DNA from: CALAEC01 sp050692915
GTDB lineage: Bacteria > Actinomycetota > UBA4738 > CALAEC01
Length of the DNA stretch: 14,333 nt
NCBI GenBank assembly: GCA_050692915.1
Contig: JBOGVU010000067.1
Coordinates: 1-14,333, forward strand
Reading direction: 5' to 3'
In this document: positions 6,120 through 13,811 of the stretch, one piece after another
Layout of the letters: each line of letters begins with the position of its first letter
How positions within the stretch are numbered: the stretch's first letter is position 1
Translations under genes and position numbers: made by a program
Notes under the pieces: model-generated
The model's input: only the letters and a program-made list of their open reading frames with translations
Databases searched by the model: none
What the model was told of the DNA's origin: nothing

Positions 6120-8645
6120 GTGCCCCCGAACAACCTCACCCTGGAAGAGGCCCGACGGCGGGCTCGGCTGGTGGCCGAGCCCGAGTACGAGGTCCACCTC
6201 GACCTTACCGGCGAGGACCGGTTCCGGGCCGAGACCGTGATCCGGTTCCGGTGCGCCGAGCCCGGGGCCGAGACCTTCCTCGACTGCGCGGAGGTCGAGG
6301 TGGTGTCCGCCGAGCTGAACGGCCGCCCGCTCGACGCCCACGATGGCCTCCGGGTCCGCCTCGAGGGCCTGGCCGAGCCGAACGAGGTCCGCCTGGTCAC
6401 CACGGGCCAGTACTCGAACACGGGAAAGGGCCTGAGCCGCTTCGTCGACCCGGTGGACGGCACCGTGTACGTCCACACCGACTCCGAGCCTTTCGACGCG
6501 CACCGTTGGTACCCGTGCTTCGATCAGCCGGACATCAAGGGCACGTTCCGGTTCTCGGCCACGGCGCCGGCGGGATGGGAGGTCATCTCGAACAGCCGGG
6601 CCGAGGGGGTCCCGGAGGGTGACGGCCGGGCCAGGTGGACGTTCGCCACCACCCCACCGATATCCACGTACGTGACCGCGGTCACCGCGGGGCCGTTCCA
6701 CGCGGTCCGGGAGCGCCACCGGAACATCGACCTCGGGCTGTTCTGCCGGCGGAGCCTGGCCGAGCACCTCGAGCCCGAGGAGTGGCTGGAGATCACCCGG
6801 CAGGGCCTCGACTGGTTCGAGGAAGCGTTCGGCCACCCCTACCCGTTCGACAAGTACGACCAGGTGGTGGTGCCGGAGTACGCCGCCGGGGCCATGGAGA
6901 ACCCCGGCTGCGTCACGTTCAACGAGCACTACATCTTCCGGTCCAGGGTGACCCGCGCCCAGCGGGAGATGCGGGCCGGCACGATCCTCCACGAGATGGC
7001 CCACATGTGGTTCGGCGACCTGGTGACGATGCGATGGTGGGACGACCTGTGGCTGAACGAGAGCTTCGCGTCGTACGTGGGGGTGCTTTCGCAGGTCGAG
7101 GCCACCAGGTTCACTGAGGGCTGGACGATCTTCGCCAACTCCGAGAAGACCTGGGCGCTCCAGCAGGACCAGCTCCCCACCACACACCCGATCGTGGCCG
7201 AGATCCCCGACCTCGTCTCGGTCCACCTGAACTTCGACGGGATCACCTACGCCAAGGGCGCGTCGGTGCTAAAGCAGCTGGTGGCGTGGGTGGGGCTGGA
7301 CCGGACTCTGGAGGCCATGAAGGCGTACTTCGCCCGGCACGGGTTCGGGAACACGGAGCTCGGTGACTTCCTGCGGGCGCTGGAGGAGGCGTCCGGTCGG
7401 GACCTCGACGCATGGTCGAAGGAGTGGCTGGAGGCGGCGGGGGTGAATACGCTCCGGCCGGATGCGGTCGTGGACGGCGATCGGTACGCGACGTTCGCCA
7501 TCCGCCAGGAGGCCCCGGCGGCGGGGCCGACCCTCCGGTCGCACCGCGTGGCCGTGGGGCTGTACGACGACCGGGACGGCCGCCTGATCCGGCGCGCTCG
7601 CTCAGAGCTCGACGTGGTCGGCGAGCTCACCGAAGTGGGGGACCTCGCCGGCGAGCCGGTGGCGGCGCTGGCGCTCGTGAACGATGACGACCTCACGTTC
7701 GCCAAGGTTCGGTTCGACGAGCGGTCGTTCCGGACGGTGCTGGATCGGCTGGGGGACCTGGAGGACACGCTGGCCCGCTCGGTGTGCTGGACGGCATGCT
7801 GGGACATGACCAGGGACGCCGAGCTCGCCGCGCGCGACTACGTCGACCTGGTGCTCCGTCACGGCGGGGGGGAGTCCGAGGTAGGGACGCTGGAACGGGC
7901 CCTGGCCCAGGCCGGCGCGGCCATCCCGCTCTACGGGGATCCGGCGAACCGGGAACCCGCCAGGGAGGCCCTGGCCGTGACGGCGGTGAGCCAGCTGGAG
8001 CGGGCCGATTCTGGGAGCGACCACCAGCTCGCCTGGGCGCGGGCGTTCATCGATGTGGCCCACTCGGACGAGCACCTGGGCACGGTGCGGGGTCTGCTGG
8101 ACGGCTCCGTGTCGTTCGAGGGGCTCGCGGTGGACACGGACCTCCGGTGGCTCGCGGTTACCTCGCTGGCCGCCTCGGGGGTCGAGGACGCGGACGCACT
8201 CGTGGACGCGGAGCTGGAACGCGACCCGACCGACCGCGGGCAGCGACAGGCCATCGGGGCCCGGGCGGCCCGGCCCACGCCCGAGGCCAAGGCCGAGGCG
8301 TGGCGGACGATCCTCGAGGACCGCACGCTGTCCGAGGCCATACTCGGCGCGGCCATGCGCGGGTTCCAGCAGCCGGGCCAGGACGAGCTCCTGGAGCCGT
8401 ACGCCGAGCGGTACTTCGAGGCGCTCCCCGGGGTGTGGGAGGAGCGCGACCTCGAGTTCGTCCTGGAGTTCGGGGAGCAGCTCTACCCGAGGTGGGTCGT
8501 GTCCGACGCCACCGTCGAGGCCACCGGCCGCTACCTGGCTCGCCAGGACGTGCCCGGGCCGATCCGCCGCCTGCTCCTCGAGGGCCGGGACCGGATCGAG
8601 CGAGCTCTGCGGGCCCGAGCGGTCGACGCCGCCGCCGCGCGGTGA
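6120..8645 (+). CDS. pepN: Aminopeptidase N (M1 zinc metallopeptidase)
   Basis: An 841-residue M1 family aminopeptidase that removes N-terminal residues from peptides in the cytoplasm; it has no signal peptide. Domain order is an N-terminal beta domain (about 1-190), a catalytic thermolysin-like domain (about 190-430) and a C-terminal helical ERAP1-like domain (about 510-830). The exopeptidase motif is GAMEN (257-261). The zinc site is HEMAH (H291, H295) with E314 exactly 18 residues after H295 in WLNE, and the transition-state tyrosine is probably Y377 in GITYAKG. Length fits the family (about 850). GTG 6120 is chosen because the homologous N-terminus (PPNNLTLEEARRRA) begins there, and the upstream frame, although open, is not protein-like. 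The stop TGA overlaps the GTG of the MFS gene (GTGA), indicating co-translation. Confidence 0.95.
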   Translation: MPPNNLTLEEARRRARLVAEPEYEVHLDLTGEDRFRAETVIRFRCAEPGAETFLDCAEVEVVSAELNGRPLDAHDGLRVRLEGLAEPNEVRLVTTGQYSNTGKGLSRFVDPVDGTVYVHTDSEPFDAHRWYPCFDQPDIKGTFRFSATAPAGWEVISNSRAEGVPEGDGRARWTFATTPPISTYVTAVTAGPFHAVRERHRNIDLGLFCRRSLAEHLEPEEWLEITRQGLDWFEEAFGHPYPFDKYDQVVVPEYAAGAMENPGCVTFNEHYIFRSRVTRAQREMRAGTILHEMAHMWFGDLVTMRWWDDLWLNESFASYVGVLSQVEATRFTEGWTIFANSEKTWALQQDQLPTTHPIVAEIPDLVSVHLNFDGITYAKGASVLKQLVAWVGLDRTLEAMKAYFARHGFGNTELGDFLRALEEASGRDLDAWSKEWLEAAGVNTLRPDAVVDGDRYATFAIRQEAPAAGPTLRSHRVAVGLYDDRDGRLIRRARSELDVVGELTEVGDLAGEPVAALALVNDDDLTFAKVRFDERSFRTVLDRLGDLEDTLARSVCWTACWDMTRDAELAARDYVDLVLRHGGGESEVGTLERALAQAGAAIPLYGDPANREPAREALAVTAVSQLERADSGSDHQLAWARAFIDVAHSDEHLGTVRGLLDGSVSFEGLAVDTDLRWLAVTSLAASGVEDADALVDAELERDPTDRGQRQAIGARAARPTPEAKAEAWRTILEDRTLSEAILGAAMRGFQQPGQDELLEPYAERYFEALPGVWEERDLEFVLEFGEQLYPRWVVSDATVEATGRYLARQDVPGPIRRLLLEGRDRIERALRARAVDAAAAR

Positions 8646-9824
8646 GCGCGCGGTACCGTTGGGTCGTCCTCGGCCTGGGGATCCTGGCCCAGGCCGCGTT
8701 CGCCGCGCTGCTCACGGGGTTCCCGGCGATCGGTCCCGCCATCCGGGACGAGTACGGGTTGTCGCTGTCGGCCTTCGGGGGACTTCTCGGGGCCATCACC
8801 GCCGGTGCCACGCTCACGCTGGTGCCGTGGGGCCTGCTCACCGACCGGATCGGGGAGCGGATCTCGATCTTGTTCGGGCTGGCCGGGGCCGCCGCCGCGC
8901 TGGCCGTCTCGGCGACGGGCGGGGGCGCGCTGCTGGCCGCCATGCTGCTCCTGGCCGGGGCCTTCGGTGCCGTGGCGAACGTTGCCAGCGGCCGGGTGGT
9001 GATGGGCTGGTTCGGCTTCGCCGAGCGCGGGATGGCGTTCGGCCTCCGGCAGGCCGCCGTGCCACTGGGCGGTGCCGTGGCAGCGTTCACCCTGCCGGCG
9101 CTCGTGGCGGCCGCCGATGCCCGGGCCGGGCTCGTTGCTCTGGCGGCGGGCTGCCTCGTGGCGGCGGCCGCGTGCGGGGTGTGGCTGCGGGAGCCGGGCG
9201 GTCCTCGGTCGCCCCCCGGCCCGGGGCCCCTCCGTGACCGCCGCGTGTACAGGCTAGGCCGGCGCCAGCGGGCTCCTGGTGGCATCGCAGGCCGCGGTGG
9301 TCGGGTTCGTGGTGCTGTTCCTCCACGAGGAGCGGGGCGTGGCCGAGGTGGCGGCCGGCGCTGTGCTGGCCGCGATCCAGGTGGTCGGTGTGGGCCTCCG
9401 GATCGCCGCGGGGCGGTGGTCGGATCGGCTGGCCCGCAGGGTGCTCCCGCTCCGGTGGGCCGCGGCCACGATCTCCGCGACGTGGCTGGTGACCCCGCTG
9501 CTGCTCGACCTCCCGCTCCAGGTGGTGGTGCCGGTCGTGGTGGCTGCCGGGGCCATCACGTTCGGGTGGAACGGGCTCTCGTTCAACGCCGCGGCGGAGC
9601 TAGCGGAGGAGGGCCGCAGTGGGACCGCCATCGCCATCCAGCAGACCGCGCTGTTCGGAGCGGCCTCGATCACCCCGCCCGTGTTCGGGTGGCTCGTGTC
9701 GGTCACCTCGTGGCGGGTGGGGTTCTGGGGGCTGGCCGTGGGTCCGGCCCTGTGCTGGCTCCTGCTCCGCCCGCTGGCCCGGTCCGAAGAGGAGGGGGCG
9801 GCCCTCGGAACTTCGCCGACCTGA
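8642..9824 (+). pseudogene. MFS transporter with a single-base frameshift
   Basis: A 12-helix major facilitator superfamily permease split over two frames. The first part runs in frame from GTG 8642, which overlaps pepN as GTGA. It encodes helices one to six, including the loop motif WGLLTDRIGER that typifies MFS proteins. The second part, from about 9258 to the stop at 9824, encodes helices seven to twelve with RIAAGRWSDRLARR as the equivalent loop. The frames meet in AGGCTAGGCC at 9251-9260. Removing one A at 9256 gives CTG GCC GGC GCC AGC and restores one 393-residue protein, the normal MFS size, while also removing the in-frame TAG at 9255. Both halves keep intact codon usage and motifs, so this is either a sequencing/assembly error or a very recent mutation. 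It resembles the CynX/NNP-like MFS group; the substrate is unknown. Confidence 0.85.
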
Positions 9825-9863
9825 GTTCACCTTTCGGGTCCGGCGACGTCCTATACGGGTGGA

Positions 9864-10340
9864 GTGCGGGAGGCGCCGGTGAGGCCGGCCGCCCGCCTGG
9901 AGCGGGTGTACCGGGAGCACGGGGACCGCCTGTGGCGGGCGGTCCTGGCCTTCGCCGGGGACGCCGAGGTCGCTTCCGACGCCGTGGCCGAGGCGTTCGC
10001 CCAGGCCTTGCGCCGGGGCGATGAGGTCCGGGAGCCGGATCGGTGGGTTTGGCGGGCCGCGTTCCGGATCGCCCGGGGCGAGCTGAAGGCGCGACGGGTC
10101 CGGCAGGGCCTCCCGGCTCGAGAGGAGCGATACGGGATGGGCACGGAGACCGTGGAACTGATCGAGGCGCTGCGGCGGCTGCCGTCGAAGCAGCGGGCCG
10201 CGGTGGTCCTCCACCACGGCGCCGGCTACCCGGTGCGAGAGGTGGCCGCCATCATCGGCTCCACGCCCGCGGCGGTGCGGGTCCACCTCAGCCGGGGCCG
10301 CCGGCGGCTCCGCGACCTGCTGGGAGGCGACGATGCCTGA
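9864..10340 (+). CDS. ECF-type RNA polymerase sigma factor
   Basis: A 158-residue sigma-70 family factor of the extracytoplasmic-function type, containing only region 2 (about 12-80: LERVYREHGDRLWRAVLAF through WRAAFRIARGELKAR) and region 4 (about 97-152). Region 4 includes ALRRLPSKQRAAVVLHH and a helix-turn-helix, VREVAAIIGSTPAAVRVHLSRGRRRLR. It would direct RNA polymerase to a small regulon. Two starts are possible. GTG 9864 lies six bases after TATACG (9852-9857), as in a leaderless transcript. GTG 9879 has the Shine-Dalgarno CGGGAGG five bases upstream. The 3' end overlaps the next gene by eight bases, and that gene encodes a membrane-anchored protein, so the pair is a typical sigma/anti-sigma unit. 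Region 2 lacks the usual acidic DAEDAVQE-like segment, having VASDAVAEAF instead. Confidence 0.88.
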   Translation: MREAPVRPAARLERVYREHGDRLWRAVLAFAGDAEVASDAVAEAFAQALRRGDEVREPDRWVWRAAFRIARGELKARRVRQGLPAREERYGMGTETVELIEALRRLPSKQRAAVVLHHGAGYPVREVAAIIGSTPAAVRVHLSRGRRRLRDLLGGDDA

Positions 10341-11502
10341 TCTGGAGACGAGGTTCCGTGGGCTTGAGGGAGTCCGGGCGCCCGACCTGTGGCCCGACAT
10401 CGAGACCCGGGAGCCCCGGCCGGTGTCCGAGGGCGGCACGACGCGCCGGGTGGCAGCCGCAGCCGTGGCTCTGGCCCTCGCAGCCGGCGGAGCGGTGCTG
10501 GTGGCCCGGGCGTTCCTGGGAAGCGACCGCCCGGTCGAGCGGCCGGCCAGGCCGGCCGTGACGCCACCTGCGGCCGTCGATCCAGTGGTCGACGTGACCC
10601 TGCCGATCAAGTGGCCTTCCTCGATCGTCTACGGCGAGGGCAGCATCTGGGTCGCCGCATCTGCGAACGACGGGACCCCTGCCGGAACCATCTACCGAAT
10701 CGACCCAGACACGGCCGCAATCCTCGCCGAGATCCCCTCGCCTGTGGTCCCCGGCTGGGAGACCGGTGGCGGGGCCATGGAGGTCGCGGACGACCTGTGG
10801 GTCGCCGGAGGTGGCAGCAGCGGACGGCTGGTGCGCGTCGACAGTGCCACGAACCAGGTGGTCCAGGAGATCTCCGTGCAGGGACGGTTCCTCGGGGATG
10901 TTGCAGTCGACCAGCGCGGCGTGTGGGTCTCCGTGTTCGTTGAAGGAGGGGGAGCCATCGACCTGGTCCGCCTTGACCCTGAATCGGGGGACGAGGAGGC
11001 ACGCTTCCGTATGGAGAGCTCTTACGCCCGAGAGGTGCTCGCTGTGGAGGGGACCTTGTGGCTGCACGAGAGGCGTACTCACGGGGCCACTGTGGGAGGG
11101 AGCGGGCTCACCAGAGTTGATCCTGAGACGGGCAGTGTGTTGGCCAGAGTGGAGCTTCGCGGCGGCGCGGGGATGGTCACTGCTGTGGAGGGGTCCATTT
11201 GGGCCCCTTCATGGACTTCCGAGGCAGGGAACATGATCAATCGGCTCGATCCGCTCACGAACGAGTTGATTGCCATCCCCTCCGAGAGCCTCGAATTCGT
11301 TTTGGATGTTGGGGAGGGCGGGATCTGGGGTGTGGCCCGCCGTGGCCAGGATCGCATCGTCCGGTTCGATCCCGTCAAGGGGCAGGTCGACGCGCGGGTT
11401 GAGATTCCGGGGGAAGCGATCGCGCTGGCGGTGGCCCCCCGGTCGGTGTGGGTGGCCTCGTATCGAGAGGGCGTGACGCGGGTCGAGCTGCGGCCCGCAT
11501 AA
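10333..11502 (+). CDS. Membrane-anchored beta-propeller protein, probable anti-sigma/sensor
   Basis: A 389-residue protein with three parts. A cytoplasmic N-terminal segment of about 38 residues contains VRAPDLWPDIETREP. One transmembrane helix lies at about 39-62. After a Pro-rich linker comes an extracytoplasmic repeat domain in which a [IVL]W motif recurs seven times (W106, W156, W198, W243, W290, W332, W373; spacing 41-50). Six strands of the form R[IVLF]D alternate with it (RIDPDT, RVDSAT, RLDPES, RVDPET, RLDPLT, RFDPVK). This predicts a seven-bladed YncE/NHL-like propeller closed by the last strand GVTRVELRPA. No zinc anti-sigma motif (HxxxCxxC) is present. ATG 10333 has GGGAGG upstream and overlaps the sigma gene by eight bases, so an anti-sigma or signal-sensing role is inferred. 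The middle and 3' parts look clearly less GC-rich than neighbouring genes. Confidence 0.82.
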   Translation: MPDLETRFRGLEGVRAPDLWPDIETREPRPVSEGGTTRRVAAAAVALALAAGGAVLVARAFLGSDRPVERPARPAVTPPAAVDPVVDVTLPIKWPSSIVYGEGSIWVAASANDGTPAGTIYRIDPDTAAILAEIPSPVVPGWETGGGAMEVADDLWVAGGGSSGRLVRVDSATNQVVQEISVQGRFLGDVAVDQRGVWVSVFVEGGGAIDLVRLDPESGDEEARFRMESSYAREVLAVEGTLWLHERRTHGATVGGSGLTRVDPETGSVLARVELRGGAGMVTAVEGSIWAPSWTSEAGNMINRLDPLTNELIAIPSESLEFVLDVGEGGIWGVARRGQDRIVRFDPVKGQVDARVEIPGEAIALAVAPRSVWVASYREGVTRVELRPA

Positions 11503-11540
11503 ATGGAACCGCCAGAGCCCGAAGGCTCCAGCGGTTCCAT
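11503..11540 (+). terminator. Strong two-part hairpin after the sigma/propeller operon
   Basis: Directly after the TAA, ATGGAACCGC (11503-11512) pairs perfectly with GCGGTTCCAT (11531-11540). Inside, GAGCC (11515-11519) pairs with GGCTC (11524-11528) around the tetraloop CGAA; a 2x2 mismatch joins the two stems. Position and stability suggest a transcription terminator. There is only CTTTG rather than a T-run downstream, so it may be a GC-rich actinobacterial terminator or an mRNA 3'-end stabiliser. Confidence 0.65.
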
Positions 11541-11622
11541 GCGCTTTGTACATCGGACCCCGCCGAGGCGCAAGCCCCCGGCGCGGTTTTGTCACTCTTT
11601 TCGGCCGAACCACCCTCCGTGC

Positions 11623-11628
11623 TACCGT
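11623..11628 (+). promoter_or_regulatory. Candidate -10 element of the formate dehydrogenase gene
   Basis: TACCGT fits TANNNT and would give a leader of about 25 bases carrying the strong Shine-Dalgarno GGAGGGAGAG (11648-11657) before ATG 11660. A weak -35-like TTTCGG lies at 11599-11604 with an 18-base spacer. The region 11541-11659 holds no ORF of its own. Confidence 0.35.
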
Positions 11629-11659
11629 GCGGGCTGGTCACCTGCATGGAGGGAGAGCC

Positions 11660-12859
11660 ATGGCCAAGATCGTGTGCGTCCTCTACGACGACCCCGTGGA
11701 CGGATATCCCAAGTCCTACGCCCGGGACGACATCCCCACGCTGGAGCGGTACCCCGGCGGCCAGACCATGCCGTCGCCGAAGGCGGTGGACTTCACCCCC
11801 GGCGAGCTCCTCGGCAGCGTCTCCGGTGAGCTCGGACTGCGGCCGTTCCTGGAAGAGCAGGGACATACGCTCGTGGTCACCTCCGACAAGGACGGCGCCG
11901 ACTCCGTGCTCGACCGCGAGCTGGCGGACGCCGAGGTGGTCATCTCCCAACCGTTCTGGCCCGCGTACCTTACGGCCGAGCGGATCGCCAAGGCGCCGAA
12001 CCTGAAGCTGTCCATCACCGCGGGGATCGGCTCCGACCACGTCGATCTCCAGGCGGCGATGGATCACGGCCTCACCGTCACCGAGGTGACGTACAGCAAC
12101 AGCATCAGCGTCTCCGAGCACGTGGTCATGGCCATCCTGTCGCTGGTGCGGAACTACATCCCTTCCTACCAGTGGGTGGTGAAGGACGGATGGAATATCG
12201 CCGACTGCGTGGCCCGCTCCTACGACCTGGAGGGCATGGCCGTCGGCACCGTCGGTGCCGGGCGGATCGGCACCGCCGTGTTGCGGCGCCTCAAGGCCTT
12301 CGACGTCGAGCTGCACTACACCGACCGCCATCGGCTGCCCGAGGACGTGGAGGCCGAGCTCGGGGTCACCTTCCATCCCGACGCGGCATCGATGGTCCCG
12401 GTCTGCGACGTGGTGACCATCAACGCCCCGCTCCACCCGGAGACGGAGCATCTCTTCGACGACGCGATGATCGGCGCGATGAGGCGCGGCGCGTACCTGG
12501 TGAACACCGCCCGGGGAAAGATCTGCGATCGGGACGCCGTGGCCCGGGCCCTCGAGAGCGGACAGCTGGCCGGCTACGCGGGCGACGTCTGGTTCCCGCA
12601 GCCCGCCCCGAAGGATCACCCCTGGCGGCACATGCCGCACCACGGGATGACCCCCCACATCTCCGGCTCCTCTCTCTCCGCGCAAGCGCGCTACGCTGCC
12701 GGAACGCGCGAGATCCTGGAATGTTGGTTCGAGGGACGTCCCATCCGCGAGGAGTACCTGATCGTGGACGGCGGGCAGCTCGCCGGCGCCGGGGCCCACT
12801 CCTACAGCGCCGGCGACGCCACCGGGGGCTCGGATGAGGCCGCCCGCTTCAAGGGGTGA
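11660..12859 (+). CDS. fdh: NAD-dependent formate dehydrogenase
   Basis: A 399-residue cytosolic, metal-free enzyme of the D-isomer-specific 2-hydroxyacid dehydrogenase superfamily that oxidises formate to CO2 with NAD+. It is closely similar throughout to the well-studied Pseudomonas sp. 101 enzyme. Shared features are the N-terminus KIVCVLYDDPVDGYPK, the formate-binding segment SQPFWPAYLT, and N147, the Rossmann motif GAGRIG (199-204). Also shared are the NAD-selecting D222-R223 after LHYT, the catalytic R285 (NTARGK), Q314, and H333 in TPHISGSS. Positions are one higher than in the mature Pseudomonas numbering. ATG 11660 follows a strong Shine-Dalgarno; the frame upstream is open but lacks family similarity. 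Compared with the Pseudomonas enzyme, S146 and A256 replace two cysteines (C145, C255) and G199 replaces alanine 198. A likely role is drawing NADH from formate or detoxifying it. The dapA gene follows 46 bases downstream. Confidence 0.96.
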   Translation: MAKIVCVLYDDPVDGYPKSYARDDIPTLERYPGGQTMPSPKAVDFTPGELLGSVSGELGLRPFLEEQGHTLVVTSDKDGADSVLDRELADAEVVISQPFWPAYLTAERIAKAPNLKLSITAGIGSDHVDLQAAMDHGLTVTEVTYSNSISVSEHVVMAILSLVRNYIPSYQWVVKDGWNIADCVARSYDLEGMAVGTVGAGRIGTAVLRRLKAFDVELHYTDRHRLPEDVEAELGVTFHPDAASMVPVCDVVTINAPLHPETEHLFDDAMIGAMRRGAYLVNTARGKICDRDAVARALESGQLAGYAGDVWFPQPAPKDHPWRHMPHHGMTPHISGSSLSAQARYAAGTREILECWFEGRPIREEYLIVDGGQLAGAGAHSYSAGDATGGSDEAARFKG

Positions 12860-12866
12860 CGGGGAC

Positions 12867-12872
12867 TATCAT
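12867..12872 (+). promoter_or_regulatory. Candidate -10 element upstream of dapA
   Basis: TATCAT fits TANNNT and lies eight bases after the formate dehydrogenase stop. The implied leader would include the Shine-Dalgarno GGGAGGAGG (12890-12898), seven bases before ATG 12906. No convincing -35 is seen, so dapA may have its own promoter, read through from fdh, or use both. Confidence 0.35.
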
Positions 12873-12905
12873 CTGAAGAACGCTGACCCGGGAGGAGGCA
12901 CCACC

Positions 12906-13787
12906 ATGGCCAGGTTCGGCCGCGTCGTCACCGCGATGGTCACCCCGTTCACCGAGGATCTCTCGCTCGATGTCGATCGAGCCCAGGAGCTGGCGGGCTG
13001 GCTCGTCGACCACGGCAGCGACGGGCTGGTGGTCACCGGCTCCACGGGGGAGTCCGCCACCCTCACCGACCAGGAGAAGGTCACGATGTGGCGGGCCGTG
13101 TCCGAGGCCGTGGGGGAGCGGGCCACCGTGATCGCTGGCACCGGGACCTACGACACCGCGCACTCGATCCACCTCAGTGAGGAGGCCGAGAAGGCCGGCG
13201 CCGACGGCCTGTTGATCGTCACGCCCTACTACAACAAGCCGCCCCAGCGCGGCCTGGTCGAGCACTTCACCCGGGTGGCGCAGTCGACCGGGCTGCCCAA
13301 CATCGTCTACAACATCCCCGGCCGGACGGGGACCCGGATCGCCCACGAGACCCTGTTGCGGCTGGGGGAGGTCGACAACATCGTGGCGGTGAAGGACTCC
13401 ACCGGCGACTTCGAAGCGCTGGCCCGGCTGATCGCCGAGGCGCCGGACGGGTTCGAGGTGTACACGGGCGACGACTGGGCCACGTTCGGCTCCGTGTGCC
13501 TGGGCGCCTCGGGCGTCATCTCGGTCGCCGCTCACGTCGCGGGGGAGCGGATGGGGCAGATGATCGCGCTGATCGAGGGGGGGGATCTGGCAAGCGCGCG
13601 GAAGATCAACTCGGAGCTGCTCCCGGTGTTCGATGCGATGTTCATCACGTCGAACCCGATCCCTCTGAAGAAGGCCATGGAGCTGATCGGCCAGCCCGTG
13701 GGCCGGCCCCGCCTGCCGCTCCTCGAGGCGAACGAAGACGAAACGACTCGCATCGAGGTCGCGTTGAAGGAGTCCGGGGTCCTGTAG
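12906..13787 (+). CDS. dapA: 4-hydroxy-tetrahydrodipicolinate synthase (DapA)
   Basis: A 293-residue class I aldolase of the DapA family. In the lysine/diaminopimelate pathway it condenses pyruvate with aspartate semialdehyde in the cytoplasm. All signature residues are visible: the substrate loop GSTGES (45-50, T47), Y109 in PYYNKPPQ, Y135 and R140 in YNIPGRTG, and the Schiff-base lysine K163 in VAVKDSTGD. The C-terminal helix segment PIPLKKAMELIG is also family-typical, and the length is normal (about 290-300). ATG 12906 is preceded by GGGAGGAGG at seven bases; an in-frame GTG farther upstream overlaps fdh and adds non-conserved residues. No other dap or lysine gene is nearby. Since DapA-fold enzymes with intact active sites include N-acetylneuraminate lyase-like and other aldolases, the lysine role is likely but not shown by context. 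Confidence 0.92.
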   Translation: MARFGRVVTAMVTPFTEDLSLDVDRAQELAGWLVDHGSDGLVVTGSTGESATLTDQEKVTMWRAVSEAVGERATVIAGTGTYDTAHSIHLSEEAEKAGADGLLIVTPYYNKPPQRGLVEHFTRVAQSTGLPNIVYNIPGRTGTRIAHETLLRLGEVDNIVAVKDSTGDFEALARLIAEAPDGFEVYTGDDWATFGSVCLGASGVISVAAHVAGERMGQMIALIEGGDLASARKINSELLPVFDAMFITSNPIPLKKAMELIGQPVGRPRLPLLEANEDETTRIEVALKESGVL

Positions 13788-13811
13788 CAGGATCCCGAGG
13801 AGGTGCGAGGG

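Noticed and set aside
9240..9285. Programmed ribosomal frameshift in the MFS gene
   Set aside because: There is no slippery sequence, internal Shine-Dalgarno or downstream structure of the kind used for recoding, and MFS transporters are not known to need it. A one-base error explains it fully.
7784..10024. 746-codon plus-strand open frame spanning the end of pepN, the MFS gene and beyond
   Set aside because: Only 8642 to about 9256 of this frame is real (the MFS N-terminal half). The flanking parts are Arg/Gly-rich readings of pepN, the MFS second half and the sigma gene in the wrong frame.
10333..10450. Zinc-binding anti-sigma (ZAS) domain in the propeller protein
   Set aside because: There is no HxxxCxxC motif and no cysteine at all in the N-terminal segment, so a ZAS assignment is not supported. 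The anti-sigma role rests on gene order and topology only.
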